A program made the translations under genes and the position numbers. A stretch of DNA of 64,000 bases from the NCBI GenBank assembly GCA_045638525.1, contig JAZUBQ010000004.1:1-64000 (forward strand). Reading direction: 5' to 3'. Below, piece after piece: positions 36,974-46,382 of this stretch (the stretch's first letter is position 1; every line of letters begins with the position of its first letter). The notes beneath the pieces were generated by a model. It saw nothing but the letters and a program-made list of their open reading frames with translations, searched no databases and was not told where the DNA came from. The stretch comes from SIG452 sp045638525 (GTDB lineage: Bacteria; Bacillota; Clostridia; UMGS1840).

Positions 36974-37852
36974 CTATTCTACGTTTTGTACCTGTTCTCG
37001 GATTGCCTCAATTTCCGTTTTTGCATCAATACCGATTTTGGAAATTTCGATAGAATTGCATTTGGAACAAGTGGTGTTGATTTCACGGTTCATTTCCTGA
37101 ATGATGAAATCCAGCTTTTTGCCCACAGGCTTATCCTGATATACCAGATTCATAAATTCTTCAAAATGACTGCAAAGTCTGGTGGTTTCTTCAAAGGTGG
37201 CAACCTTATCGGAGAAAATGGCAACCTCGGTCATCAAACGGCTTTCATCATAAGTAGCACCGTTTAAATATTCTTCCATTCTGTCACGAAGCTTCTTTTC
37301 ATACTCCGCAACCGACTGAGGCAGAAGTTCTTCGATTTTTGCAACCATCCCTCTTAATTTTTCGATACGGCTTACCATATCATCAGCCAATCGTTTGCCC
37401 TCGGTTTTTCTCATGGCAAGAAAATCATTAACCGCTTTTTCTAAAACCGGCTCCAACACAGCAAAAATTTCTTCTGCTTCATGTTCTTTAAATTCCACTT
37501 CAAAAATATCGGGAAAACGGGACATTTTAGTTGCCGTTACATCAAAGGGCATATCGTATTCATCAGATAACTGCTGTAACACATTTAAGTAATTTTCGGC
37601 AACGCTTTTGTTTAAGGTGACAACCTTGTCGCCTTCTTCCACGTTGTTCATATGAATGTAAACATCCAGCTTCCCGCGGTTAATCCGCTCAAGCAGATAT
37701 TTACGCACCATTTCTTCTAAAAAATTAAAGCCTCTCGGCACTCGGATATTGGCATCAAAATAACGATGATTTACCGATTTTAGTTCTACTGTAATATCGT
37801 ATCCTTTATAAATTTCTTTCTGACGACCGTAGCCTGTCATACTCATAGACAT
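36974..37852 (-). CDS. yicC: YicC family endoribonuclease-like protein
   Basis: 292 aa. The signature MTGYGRQ at the N-terminus, then SVNHRYFDANIRVPR, and the C-terminal DUF1732-type end (KLDFIIQEMNREINTTCSKCNS). YicC has been shown to be an RNase in E. coli; the Clostridial role is less clear. AAGGTG precedes the ATG. It is the first gene of the yicC-to-rsmB operon with a good promoter upstream. Confidence 0.93.
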   Translation of the reverse strand: MSMSMTGYGRQKEIYKGYDITVELKSVNHRYFDANIRVPRGFNFLEEMVRKYLLERINRGKLDVYIHMNNVEEGDKVVTLNKSVAENYLNVLQQLSDEYDMPFDVTATKMSRFPDIFEVEFKEHEAEEIFAVLEPVLEKAVNDFLAMRKTEGKRLADDMVSRIEKLRGMVAKIEELLPQSVAEYEKKLRDRMEEYLNGATYDESRLMTEVAIFSDKVATFEETTRLCSHFEEFMNLVYQDKPVGKKLDFIIQEMNREINTTCSKCNSIEISKIGIDAKTEIEAIREQVQNVE

Positions 37853-37879
37853 ACTTATTCACCTTACCTTTTCATAACA

Positions 37880-37908
37880 GTATAACATATATATAGTAAA
37901 ATGTCAAA
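37880..37908 (-). promoter_or_regulatory. Sigma-A promoter of the yicC operon
   Basis: On the minus strand TTGACA, 17-base spacer, TATACT. About 30 bases before the yicC start. The -35 is perfect. Confidence 0.75.
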
Positions 37909-38019
37909 AGTTTTTTTAATTTTTTAGGATATTTTTACATGTTCCCCTCTGTTTTCTTCGTTTTTTTTAAAAAAACAGAAACTTGATTTGCTTTTTGGGA
38001 TTTTTTTCGTAAAAAACAC

Positions 38020-38048
38020 TTGAATTTTTTGGTTTGGTATTATATAAT
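38020..38048 (+). promoter_or_regulatory. Sigma-A promoter of pta-ackA
   Basis: TTGAAT, 17-base spacer, TATAAT, divergent from the yicC promoter. The leader to pta is about 90 bases, without a clear terminator or riboswitch. Confidence 0.75.
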
Positions 38049-38145
38049 AATATAGTTAAAACCAAGGATAAGAAAACACGGCGTGTTCTTCTTTTCCCTA
38101 TGGCGCATTTTAAATTTCTTATCATAAAAACGGAGGTCATTTACT

Positions 38146-39141
38146 ATGGCATTTATCGACAGAATCAAAGAAAGAGCAAGAGCCGATAAAAAGAAAATCG
38201 TTCTGCCCGAATCTATGGACAGAAGAACCTGGGAAGCGGCAGCAACCGCTTTGGCAGAAGATATCGCTGATATTATCATCATCGGTACTCCTGAAGAAGT
38301 AGAAGCAAACAGCAAAGGTTTAGATGTTTCCAAAGCAACCATCATCAATCCTTTCACTTATGAAAAAACCGAAGAATATATCAACTTATTCGTAGAATTA
38401 AGAAAATCCAAAGGTTTAACCTATGAAGAAGCGAAAAAAACTGCTTTGGGTGACTATATGTACTATGCTTGCTTAATGGTGAAAGCAGGCGATGCTGACG
38501 GTGTGGTTTCCGGTGCTTGTCACTCTACCGCTAACACCTTACGTCCCAGCTTACAGATTATCAAAACCAAACCCGGTGTAAAACTGGTTTCTGCATTTTT
38601 CTTAATGGTGGTTCCCAACTGTGAATACGGCGCAGACGGCACCTTCATTTTTGCAGACAGCGGTCTGGAACAGAATCCCGATCCCGAAAAATTGGCGGCA
38701 ATCGCAGCTTGTTCTGCTGAATCTTTTGAACTTTTATGCGAAAAAGAAGCAATCGTTGCAATGCTGTCTCACTCCACCAAAGGCAGTGCAAAACATGCTG
38801 ATGTGGACAAGGTAGTGGAAGCAACCAGAATCTGTAAAGAAAACAATCCCAATTTAAAAGTAGACGGCGAACTGCAGTTGGATGCTGCAATCGTTCCCGA
38901 AGTGGGTGCTTCCAAAGCTCCCGACAGCGATGTTGCAGGAAAAGCAAACGTACTGTGCTTCCCCGACCTGGATGCCGGTAACATCGGTTACAAACTGGTT
39001 CAGAGACTGGCAAAAGCAGAAGCATACGGTCCTGTTACCCAGGGGATTGCAGCTCCCATCAACGATTTATCCCGTGGCTGCAGCGCAGAAGATATCGTAG
39101 GCGTTATCGCAATCACAAGCGTTCAGGCACAGGCGAAATAA
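38146..39141 (+). CDS. pta: Phosphate acetyltransferase
   Basis: 331 aa single-domain Pta. Exchanges acetyl-CoA and phosphate for acetyl phosphate and CoA. The sequence opens IKERARADKKKIVLPESMD, with CHSTANTLRPSLQ and the C-terminal NDLSRGCSAEDIVGVIAITS, all typical. CGGAGG precedes the ATG. Followed by ackA after 24 bases; together they make ATP from acetyl-CoA during fermentation. Confidence 0.97.
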   Translation: MAFIDRIKERARADKKKIVLPESMDRRTWEAAATALAEDIADIIIIGTPEEVEANSKGLDVSKATIINPFTYEKTEEYINLFVELRKSKGLTYEEAKKTALGDYMYYACLMVKAGDADGVVSGACHSTANTLRPSLQIIKTKPGVKLVSAFFLMVVPNCEYGADGTFIFADSGLEQNPDPEKLAAIAACSAESFELLCEKEAIVAMLSHSTKGSAKHADVDKVVEATRICKENNPNLKVDGELQLDAAIVPEVGASKAPDSDVAGKANVLCFPDLDAGNIGYKLVQRLAKAEAYGPVTQGIAAPINDLSRGCSAEDIVGVIAITSVQAQAK

Positions 39142-39165
39142 TCATAGAGAAAGGATTAAAAAGAA

Positions 39166-40347
39166 ATGAAAATTTTAGTTATCAATGCAGGTAGTTCCTC
39201 ATTAAAATATCAGTTAATCAATATGGACGACCAGTCCGTTATGGCAAAAGGTCTGTGCGAAAGAATCGGTATCGACGGCAGACTGACTCACTCCAAAGGT
39301 GATGAGAAATTCCAGAAAGATTTAACCTTAAAAGACCACGGCGATGCAATTCAGGCGGTTTTAGATTCTTTAACCGACAAAGAAATGGGCGTTATCGCAT
39401 CTATGGATGAAATCAACGCTGTTGGTCACCGTGTGGTGCACGGCGGTGAAGCTTTCTCCGGCTCTGCGGTTATCACCGAAGCGGTTATGAACGCATTGAA
39501 TGAATGTATCGAATTAGCACCCTTACACAATCCTCCCAACATCACCGGTATTGAAGCTTGTGCAAAAATCATGCCGAATGTTCCTCAGGTTGGTGTATTT
39601 GATACCGCATTCCATCAGACCATGCCCAAAAAAGCATATCTGTATGCACTGCCCTACAAATTCTATGAACAGTATAAAATCAGAAGATACGGTTTCCACG
39701 GTACCAGCCACAAATATGTTAGCATGAAAGCGGCTGAAATCTTAGGCAAACCCATTGAAGAATTAAAAATCGTAACCTGTCACTTAGGTAACGGTTCTTC
39801 CATCTCTGCTGTTGACGGCGGTAAATCCGTAGACACCTCTATGGGCTTCACCCCCTTAGCAGGGATTCTGATGGGTACCCGTTCCGGTGACATTGACCCC
39901 GCTATCGTAGAGTTCATTGCAAACAAAGAAAACCTGTCTGCAAGCCAGGTGATCAGTATCTTAAATAAAGAATCCGGCGTAACCGGTGTTTCCGGCGTTT
40001 CTTCCGACTTCAGAGATTTATCCGCAGCTTCCGCTGATGGCAACGAAAGAGCGACTGCAGCACTTGATATGTTTGCATACGGCGTTCAGAAATACATTGG
40101 TACCTACGCTGCTGCTATGGGCGGCATTGATGCTGTGGTATTCACTGCAGGTATCGGTGAAAACGATGCAACTTTAAGAGAAAACATCACCCAGAACTTA
40201 GGCTTTATGGGCATCAAAATCAACAAGGATAAAAACAATGTTCGCGGCACCGTGGATATCTCTGCAGATGATGCAACCGTTAAGACCTTAGTGATCCCCA
40301 CCAACGAAGAATTGATGATTGCGTTGGAAACCGAAAAATTAGTATAA
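39166..40347 (+). CDS. ackA: Acetate kinase
   Basis: 393 aa. Makes ATP and acetate from acetyl phosphate. Signatures ILVINAGSSSLKYQL, FDTAFHQTMP, HLGNGSSISAVDGGKSVDTSMG, and GIGENDATLRE. AAAGGA precedes the ATG. Length normal. Co-transcribed with pta. Confidence 0.98.
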   Translation: MKILVINAGSSSLKYQLINMDDQSVMAKGLCERIGIDGRLTHSKGDEKFQKDLTLKDHGDAIQAVLDSLTDKEMGVIASMDEINAVGHRVVHGGEAFSGSAVITEAVMNALNECIELAPLHNPPNITGIEACAKIMPNVPQVGVFDTAFHQTMPKKAYLYALPYKFYEQYKIRRYGFHGTSHKYVSMKAAEILGKPIEELKIVTCHLGNGSSISAVDGGKSVDTSMGFTPLAGILMGTRSGDIDPAIVEFIANKENLSASQVISILNKESGVTGVSGVSSDFRDLSAASADGNERATAALDMFAYGVQKYIGTYAAAMGGIDAVVFTAGIGENDATLRENITQNLGFMGIKINKDKNNVRGTVDISADDATVKTLVIPTNEELMIALETEKLV

Positions 40348-40384
40348 TTCCCCAAAAAATTTTCAGTTTTTTTGAAAAAAATGC

Positions 40385-40413
40385 TTGACAAATTGCCCCA
40401 GATTATGTATTAT
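40385..40413 (+). promoter_or_regulatory. Sigma-A promoter of the yceD-rpmF operon
   Basis: TTGACA, 17-base spacer, TATTAT. About 90 bases before yceD. Confidence 0.75.
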
Positions 40414-40503
40414 ATTATATGATTGTCTGAAAGTTTGGTAATTTGTCAACTTTTTAGGCCATCTTTTGGTGTCTTAGACCGTGAAAAACAGGAGGTTGCA
40501 AAA

Positions 40504-41016
40504 ATGGAACAAAATGAATTACTCATTGACCTTACCTCTATTGTGAAGTCCGAAGGAATGGAAATTACTGTCAACAAAGAATATCCCATCGAGGTGTTCT
40601 CTGATTTTGACGATATGCCTTCCTTACAAACACCAGTTACGTTAACGGGCACAATCACAAATCACGCAGGCAATTTGTTTTTAAAAGGAGAGCTTTCCTT
40701 TTCGGCAAACTTCCTTTGCGACCGTTGTCTGGAGCCTTTTACCAGGGAATATGTTCTTCCCATGGAAGATACCATCGCCAGGGAAAACTCAGGGCTGGAA
40801 GCTGATGAGTTTATCCCCTATCAACATAATACCGTGCTATTGACTGACGCAATTTACAAATGCATTTTTGCCGTAACCTTGGACCAACAGCTTTGTAGAA
40901 AAGATTGCAAAGGTCTTTGCAGCGTTTGCGGATGTAACCGTAACGAAACAACCTGTAACTGTGATGATGAGGAAATTGATCCCAGATTACTGAAATTAAA
41001 GGAATTATTAAAGTAG
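40504..41016 (+). CDS. YceD family protein (DUF177), large-subunit rRNA accumulation
   Basis: 170 aa from ATG 40504 with AGGAGG seven to eight bases upstream; the frame is open a further 27 codons but unsupported. Cys pairs CDRC (about 76-79) and the C-terminal cluster CRKDCKGLCSVCGC with CNCD. YceD is linked with 23S rRNA accumulation and always stands before rpmF, as here (71 bases). Confidence 0.9.
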   Translation: MEQNELLIDLTSIVKSEGMEITVNKEYPIEVFSDFDDMPSLQTPVTLTGTITNHAGNLFLKGELSFSANFLCDRCLEPFTREYVLPMEDTIARENSGLEADEFIPYQHNTVLLTDAIYKCIFAVTLDQQLCRKDCKGLCSVCGCNRNETTCNCDDEEIDPRLLKLKELLK

Positions 41017-41087
41017 TCCGCAGTTACTCCTTAAATTTTGTAAAAATATTCAATTATAGAGTAAAACTCTACAGGAGGTGTTAAGAC

Positions 41088-41264
41088 ATGGCTGTACCAA
41101 AGAGAAAGGTCTCTCATGCGAGAAAAAACAAAAGAAGAGCAAACTGGAAATTAAGCGCTCCGGGTCTTGTTAAATGTTCTAACTGTCAGGAACTGACACT
41201 GCCGCACAGAGTATGTAAAGCTTGCGGTTTTTACAAAGGTAAAGAAGTAATCAAAATGGATTAA
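41088..41264 (+). CDS. rpmF: 50S ribosomal protein L32
   Basis: 58 aa (too short for many gene finders). Sequence opens MAVPKRKVSHARKNKRRANW. Four zinc-ligand Cys in CSNC and CKAC (30, 33, 43, 46). CAGGAGG lies eight bases before the ATG, preceded by a small TAGAGT/ACTCTA hairpin. Followed by a strong terminator. Confidence 0.97.
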   Translation: MAVPKRKVSHARKNKRRANWKLSAPGLVKCSNCQELTLPHRVCKACGFYKGKEVIKMD

Positions 41265-41280
41265 TCAAAAGCCTTATAAG

Positions 41281-41312
41281 AAGCGGGGTGCTTATTGCTC
41301 CCCGCTTTTTTT
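41281..41312 (+). terminator. Intrinsic terminator after rpmF
   Basis: Stem AAGCGGGG with its exact complement, 11-base loop, then a seven-T run. Confidence 0.92.
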
Positions 41313-41399
41313 AAAATCAAAATGCACTTTGTGTTTGTGTGAGCTTTTCTGACGTTTGCACAAATGAAAAGAGCCATCCAGACTGGAAAGAGGTTTGTT

Positions 41400-42677
41400 A
41401 TGTATTACGTGGACGGAATCAAAGAGAATAGTTTGGCTGAATCTGCAGGTCTGCTTCCCGGAGATGTGATTACCCATATCAATGGTGAAGAAGTAACTGA
41501 TGGTTTGATGTATGGTTTTTTAATGTGTAATGACTGTCTGGAAATCGACTTTATCAGAAATCAGGAAATCAAAAAAATCACTATCAACAACCATTTTGAA
41601 GATATTGGAATTATAAACGACCGTCCCTTTATTGAAAATCCCAAAAGCTGTCGTAACAAATGTATTTTCTGTTTTATCGACCAGCTCCCCAAAGGAATGA
41701 GAAAGCCTCTGTATTTTAAAGATGACGACTCTCGTCTTTCCTTTTTAACAGGAAACTACGTCACCTTAACCAATATGAAAGAGGAAGAAATCGAAAACAT
41801 TGTCAGAATGCGACTTTCTCCCGTAAACATTTCGGTGCATACCACCAATGATGAACTCCGCATCAAGATGCTTCACAACAAAAATGCAGGCGGAATTTTG
41901 GAAAAAATTCATTATCTCGTGGAAAACGGAATCACCGTAAATGCTCAAATTGTGTTGTGTAAAGGTTGGAATGACCGAGAGGAATTAACAAAATCCTTAA
42001 CCGATTTGTATGAAGCCGAAGTCAACAGCGTCTCCGTTGTTCCCATCGGACTCACTCAATTCCGGGATGGATTAACTCAGATTGAACCTTTCTTAAAAGA
42101 AGATTGTCGCCAGATTATTAAGCAAATTCATCAGATTTCAAACCGAGCATATCGTGAAATCGGAACCCGTTTTGTATATCCTGCAGACGAATTTTTTATA
42201 AAAGGTGAAATTCCACTGCCTTCTGCGGCATACTACGATGATTTCCCGCAGATTGAAAACGGTGTTGGTTTGTTATCTTCTTTTGTGAAGGAATTTAATT
42301 TATCCTTCGCCAGAAGAAAGCCAAAGCCGGTACACGATAAGTTGGTGGCAACTTCAGAAGCTGCCTACCCCACTCTTTTAGAACTTGTAAAACGGTTCAA
42401 TGAAAAATTTCAAACAAACATTGAAGCAATTCCGATTAAAAATAAATTTTTTGGGAATAAAATCACGGTAGCAGGTCTTTTGACCGCATCGGATATCATT
42501 TCCCAACTGCAAGGGAAAAAAATTTCCTATCTGATGCTCCCCTCCTCCATTTTGCGTTCGGAAGGAGATCTTACCTTAGACGATAAAACTATTTCTGATA
42601 TCGAAGTCGCACTGGGGTGCGAAGTCATCCTAAACGAAAACGACGGCAAGAGCTTTTTAGATGCTCTGTGCCTGTAA
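41400..42677 (+). CDS. DUF512 family protein with PDZ-like and Fe-S (radical SAM-like) motifs
   Basis: 425 aa. Start ATG 41400 chosen because GAGG lies six bases upstream; an ATG at 41364 has no ribosome site. The N-terminus is PDZ-like (SLAESAGLLPGDVITHINGEEV). Then CRNKCIFCFIDQLPKGMRKP gives the CxxxCxxC pattern of a 4Fe-4S cluster, followed by the radical-SAM-like barrel and the DUF512 end (from about 270). The family is widespread in Clostridia with no agreed function. It precedes der by 30 bases, the usual order. Confidence 0.9.
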   Translation: MYYVDGIKENSLAESAGLLPGDVITHINGEEVTDGLMYGFLMCNDCLEIDFIRNQEIKKITINNHFEDIGIINDRPFIENPKSCRNKCIFCFIDQLPKGMRKPLYFKDDDSRLSFLTGNYVTLTNMKEEEIENIVRMRLSPVNISVHTTNDELRIKMLHNKNAGGILEKIHYLVENGITVNAQIVLCKGWNDREELTKSLTDLYEAEVNSVSVVPIGLTQFRDGLTQIEPFLKEDCRQIIKQIHQISNRAYREIGTRFVYPADEFFIKGEIPLPSAAYYDDFPQIENGVGLLSSFVKEFNLSFARRKPKPVHDKLVATSEAAYPTLLELVKRFNEKFQTNIEAIPIKNKFFGNKITVAGLLTASDIISQLQGKKISYLMLPSSILRSEGDLTLDDKTISDIEVALGCEVILNENDGKSFLDALCL

Positions 42678-42707
42678 TGCCCCAAAGAAAAAAGGAGGTA
42701 ACAAACT

Positions 42708-44039
42708 ATGGCAAAACCGATTGTTGCAATTGTGGGACGCCCTAACGTAGGAAAATCCCAGTTATTTAACCGAATCACCGGAAAAAGAATCTCCATTGTA
42801 GAAGATACTCCCGGTGTTACCCGTGACCGTATTATTTCAGAAGCAGAATGGCTGTCTAAAACCTTTCTGTTAATTGACACCGGTGGTATTGAACCTGATT
42901 CTACCGACGAAATTACCGCTATGATGAAACGTCAGGCAGAAGCAGCAATCGAGACTGCTGATGTTTTAATTTTCTTAACCGACGTTCGTGCCGGTGTGAC
43001 TGCAACCGACCGTGAAGTTGCCGCTATGTTGATGCGTTCCGGAAAACCCATCGTGTTGGCTTGTAACAAATGTGATACTCCCGGTGAACCTCCGATGGAA
43101 TTCTATGAGTTCTATAACTTAGGCTTGGGCGATCCGATTGCCATTTCTGCAATTCAGGGGATGGGTATCGGTGATCTTCTGGATCTGGTTGCCGACGGTT
43201 TCCCGAAAGAAGATGCAATGGAAGAAGATGACGAAGTTTTAAAAATTGCAGTTATCGGAAAACCCAATGCAGGAAAATCCTCTTTAATTAACCGCCTTTT
43301 AGGGGAAGAACGATTAATCGTAAGTAATATTCCCGGCACCACCCGTGATGCCATTGATACTTATGTGGAAAAAGACGGTCAGAAATATCTGTTTATTGAT
43401 ACTGCCGGAATCCGCAGAAAAAGCAAAGTCAATGAAGCAGTTGAAAAATATTCCGTACTGCGTTCCTATGCAGCGATTGAACGTGCGGACATCTGCTTAA
43501 TTATGTTAGACGGCACCGAAGGTGTCACCGAACAGGATACCAAAATTGCAGGGTATGCCCACAATGAAGGAAAAGCTTCCATTTTCGTGGTAAACAAATG
43601 GGATATCATTGAAAAAGATGATAAAACAATGGATAGAATGAAGCTGGAAATCAAAGAAGGCTTCTCTTATATGATGTATGCCCCTGCCCTCTTTATTTCT
43701 GCAAAAACCGGGCAGAGAATTGATACTATCTTCCCTATGCTGAAAACAGTCAACGAAAACAGAAACCGTCGTATCAGTACCGGTATGTTAAACGATTTGA
43801 TTGCCGATGCAACCGCAAGAGTTCAACCGCCTACGGACAAAGGCAGAAGATTAAAAATCTTATATGCTGTGCAATCTGCGGCAAATCCTCCCCAGTTTGT
43901 TATTTTTGTAAACGATGTTCGTTTGATGCATTTTTCCTACGAACGTTATCTGGAAAATCAGCTTCGTAACGCCTTTGATTTTACGGGAACCCCCATTAAG
44001 TTTTACATCAGAGAACGTAATGAAAAGAAGAAACTGTAA
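42708..44039 (+). CDS. der: Ribosome-assembly GTPase Der (EngA)
   Basis: 443 aa. Two GTPase domains in tandem: GRPNVGKS with DTPGVT and NKCD, then GKPNAGKSS with GTTRDAID and NKWD. A C-terminal KH-like domain follows. Acts in 50S subunit assembly. AAAGGAGG precedes the ATG. Confidence 0.98.
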   Translation: MAKPIVAIVGRPNVGKSQLFNRITGKRISIVEDTPGVTRDRIISEAEWLSKTFLLIDTGGIEPDSTDEITAMMKRQAEAAIETADVLIFLTDVRAGVTATDREVAAMLMRSGKPIVLACNKCDTPGEPPMEFYEFYNLGLGDPIAISAIQGMGIGDLLDLVADGFPKEDAMEEDDEVLKIAVIGKPNAGKSSLINRLLGEERLIVSNIPGTTRDAIDTYVEKDGQKYLFIDTAGIRRKSKVNEAVEKYSVLRSYAAIERADICLIMLDGTEGVTEQDTKIAGYAHNEGKASIFVVNKWDIIEKDDKTMDRMKLEIKEGFSYMMYAPALFISAKTGQRIDTIFPMLKTVNENRNRRISTGMLNDLIADATARVQPPTDKGRRLKILYAVQSAANPPQFVIFVNDVRLMHFSYERYLENQLRNAFDFTGTPIKFYIRERNEKKKL

Positions 44040-44069
44040 CCATTTGGTTTCTTATAAGGAGGGCTCGAA

Positions 44070-44681
44070 ATGCCGGTTTTAAATTATATTCTGTTTGCTA
44101 TTTTGGGATACTTGCTCGGAAGCTTAAACTTTTCCATCATCATCGGGAAACTGTTTTATAAAATTGATGTCAGAGAACACGGCAGTAAAAATGCCGGAAC
44201 CACCAATACCCTTCGTGTTTTGGGGAAAGGTCCGGCCATTTTTGTCTTGCTGTTTGACACCTTTAAAGCAGTCATCGCCTATTGGTTGGTATTCCTCTTT
44301 ACCAAAAACAATGCCTTTTCTTATATCGCAGCCTCCACCGCTGTGGTAGGTCACAATTTCCCGGTATTTTTCGGTTTTAAAGGCGGTAAAGGTGTTGCTA
44401 CCTCTTTGGGTGCTTGTTTTTGCTTAAATCCTCTGTTGGGACTGTTTGTTCTGCTGATTGGCGTTGGAACCATTGCCATCACCCGTTATGTATCAGTTGG
44501 TTCTTTAACCGGTAGTGTTTCCAGTATTATTCTGTTTGCCTTTTTTGACCCCAATCCATTGAAACTGGCTTTATTGGTCATTTTAACTCTGTCTATGTTC
44601 ATTCGCCATCACGAAAACTTAAAACGTCTGGCAACCCATACGGAAAACAAAATTTCTTTCAAAAAGAAAGACGAAAAATAA
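44070..44681 (+). CDS. plsY: Acyl-phosphate glycerol-3-phosphate acyltransferase
   Basis: 203 aa membrane protein with five spans. Signatures YLLGSLNFSIIIGK, GSKNAGTTNTLRVLG and FKGGKGVATSLG. First acylation step in phospholipid synthesis. AAGGAGGG precedes the ATG. Confidence 0.97.
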   Translation: MPVLNYILFAILGYLLGSLNFSIIIGKLFYKIDVREHGSKNAGTTNTLRVLGKGPAIFVLLFDTFKAVIAYWLVFLFTKNNAFSYIAASTAVVGHNFPVFFGFKGGKGVATSLGACFCLNPLLGLFVLLIGVGTIAITRYVSVGSLTGSVSSIILFAFFDPNPLKLALLVILTLSMFIRHHENLKRLATHTENKISFKKKDEK

Positions 44682-44684
44682 GCT

Positions 44685-45446
44685 ATGGATTTTATTACAG
44701 TAAAAGGCTTAATCGTGAAAGAAACCGATTTCAATGAAGCCGACAAAATGCTCACCATTATGACCGATTCCTGCGGTTTAATCCGCGCCAAGGCATCGGG
44801 CATCAAAAGTTTAAAAAGAAAAGAACTCTCAGGAGCCAAGCCGTTTTTATATTCCGAGTTCACGCTGGCACAAAAGGGAGAATACTACAGCTTAAGAGAA
44901 GCCAATATTCTCCATTCTTTTCTGGAAATTAAAAACGATTTGATACACTTGGCACTTGGTTTTTACATCTTAGATATTCTAAGCAACATCGGGATGGAAA
45001 ATCAATCCAACCCGTCCTTACTTCGTCTGACATTAAACACGCTGTTTGCGCTCAATCAGAAAAAAAAGAGTCCTCAACTCATCAAAGCAGCTTACGAAAT
45101 GAAAATTTCAGACATTGAAGGCTTCACTCCACACACGTTTGAATGTATGGAATGTGGTGACGAATTGGAGGATTCTCCTTTTTGTTATTTTAATATTTTA
45201 GATGGTGGAATTTTATGTAAAAACTGCTGTCAAATTACCGAACGAAATATTTTAAGAATCTCAAAAAATACAGTAGATGCCATCAATTTTATCTTAGATT
45301 CCGACATCAAGAACTTTTTATCCTTCCGATTGGATGAACGAAGTTTAGCAGAATTTTCTACGGCGTGTGAGCGTTATTTTTTAACCCAGAGTGATTTTCA
45401 TCCAAAAACGCTGGACTACTATAAAAAAGTAATGCTTTCGGATTAG
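44685..45446 (+). CDS. recO: DNA repair protein RecO
   Basis: 253 aa. N-terminal OB fold (VKGLIVKETDFNEADKMLTIMT), helical middle, and a zinc-like CMECG...CKNC pair. Works in RecFOR gap repair. Starts three bases beyond the plsY stop without a clear ribosome site, so coupled. Its last four bases overlap the convergent hypothetical gene. Confidence 0.95.
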   Translation: MDFITVKGLIVKETDFNEADKMLTIMTDSCGLIRAKASGIKSLKRKELSGAKPFLYSEFTLAQKGEYYSLREANILHSFLEIKNDLIHLALGFYILDILSNIGMENQSNPSLLRLTLNTLFALNQKKKSPQLIKAAYEMKISDIEGFTPHTFECMECGDELEDSPFCYFNILDGGILCKNCCQITERNILRISKNTVDAINFILDSDIKNFLSFRLDERSLAEFSTACERYFLTQSDFHPKTLDYYKKVMLSD

Positions 45447-45808
45447 TAAGAAGCAGATTCCAGTTTTTTGCGTCGATACAAAACTTCTGTTTGTTGCGAA
45501 AAATCCAACGAAAGTTTAGCAAGTTTTCTAAAAACATCCAAAACCATATCAGGATGAGACCATAAAATCTGATTGACAATTTTGTCAGTCAGATTTTTTT
45601 GTTGTTCTTTTGACAATGCTTCAAAATATGCCTGATATGGAGAAATTGCTCCCAAATGGTTTTGTTTCGGCATTAAATAGGTTTTGATCCACTGATTAAA
45701 ATCTTCTTGGGATATTTTCTTTTCCTCTGTTTTCTCCTCGTTTTGAAAAGGTTGTTGAAATACTGCCAAACCAAGTCCATCTCTGATTCCTCGTCTTTGA
45801 AATCTCAT
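45443..45808 (-). CDS. Hypothetical protein, convergent with recO
   Basis: 121 aa. Supported by AAAAGGAG upstream of ATG 45808 and coding-like sequence throughout. N-terminal Arg-rich start (MRFQRRGIRDG), a helical middle (ISQEDFNQWIKTYLMPKQN), and a C-terminal helical region. No family recognised. Its stop overlaps the recO stop by four bases. Confidence 0.7.
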   Translation of the reverse strand: MRFQRRGIRDGLGLAVFQQPFQNEEKTEEKKISQEDFNQWIKTYLMPKQNHLGAISPYQAYFEALSKEQQKNLTDKIVNQILWSHPDMVLDVFRKLAKLSLDFSQQTEVLYRRKKLESASY

Positions 45809-45932
45809 AAAAAAACTCCTTTTTAGCTTGATATTTCCATTTTATTCCCTTGTTTCATAAATGTGACAGACATAGCTCTTGTCTTTTTTGTCAAAAACTA
45901 TAATAAAAGTTTTTGTAAGACGGGAGATCACC

Positions 45933-46382
45933 ATGAAACATTTTTCAAAAAAAGAATATCAAAATCAAGTTTCAAAATACGAAAAAAGTCCCTGGCTAAA
46001 AAATCTTATTTTGGCATATGTGGTTGGCGGTCTGATTTGCGTATTGGGACAAATCATTTTAAATTATGCCACCAAAATGGGACTTCCCAAAGAAGATGCC
46101 GGCTGTGTAACATCCATAAGCTTAATTTTTCTCAGCGGACTTTTGACCGGCATTGGCATTTTAGATAAAATCGCCAAACACGCAGGAGCCGGAACCATTG
46201 TCCCAATCACAGGCTTTGCCAACGCCATTGTTTCTCCTGCAATGGAATTTAAAAGCGAAGGTTTTATTTTGGGAGTTGGTGCAAAAATGTTTGTAATTGC
46301 AGGTCCGGTCATTGTCTACGGAATCTGCTCCTCCATCATTGGCGGACTGATTTATTATTTTATGGGAGGAGCACCGCTATGA
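45933..46382 (+). CDS. spoVAC: Stage V sporulation protein AC
   Basis: 149 aa membrane protein of the SpoVA channel that moves dipicolinic acid into the forespore and out at germination. ATG 45933 has GGGAG upstream; an upstream open frame lacks support. Signature AGAGTIVPITGFANAIVSPA. Four spans. Overlaps spoVAD by four bases (ATGA). Confidence 0.96.
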   Translation: MKHFSKKEYQNQVSKYEKSPWLKNLILAYVVGGLICVLGQIILNYATKMGLPKEDAGCVTSISLIFLSGLLTGIGILDKIAKHAGAGTIVPITGFANAIVSPAMEFKSEGFILGVGAKMFVIAGPVIVYGICSSIIGGLIYYFMGGAPL

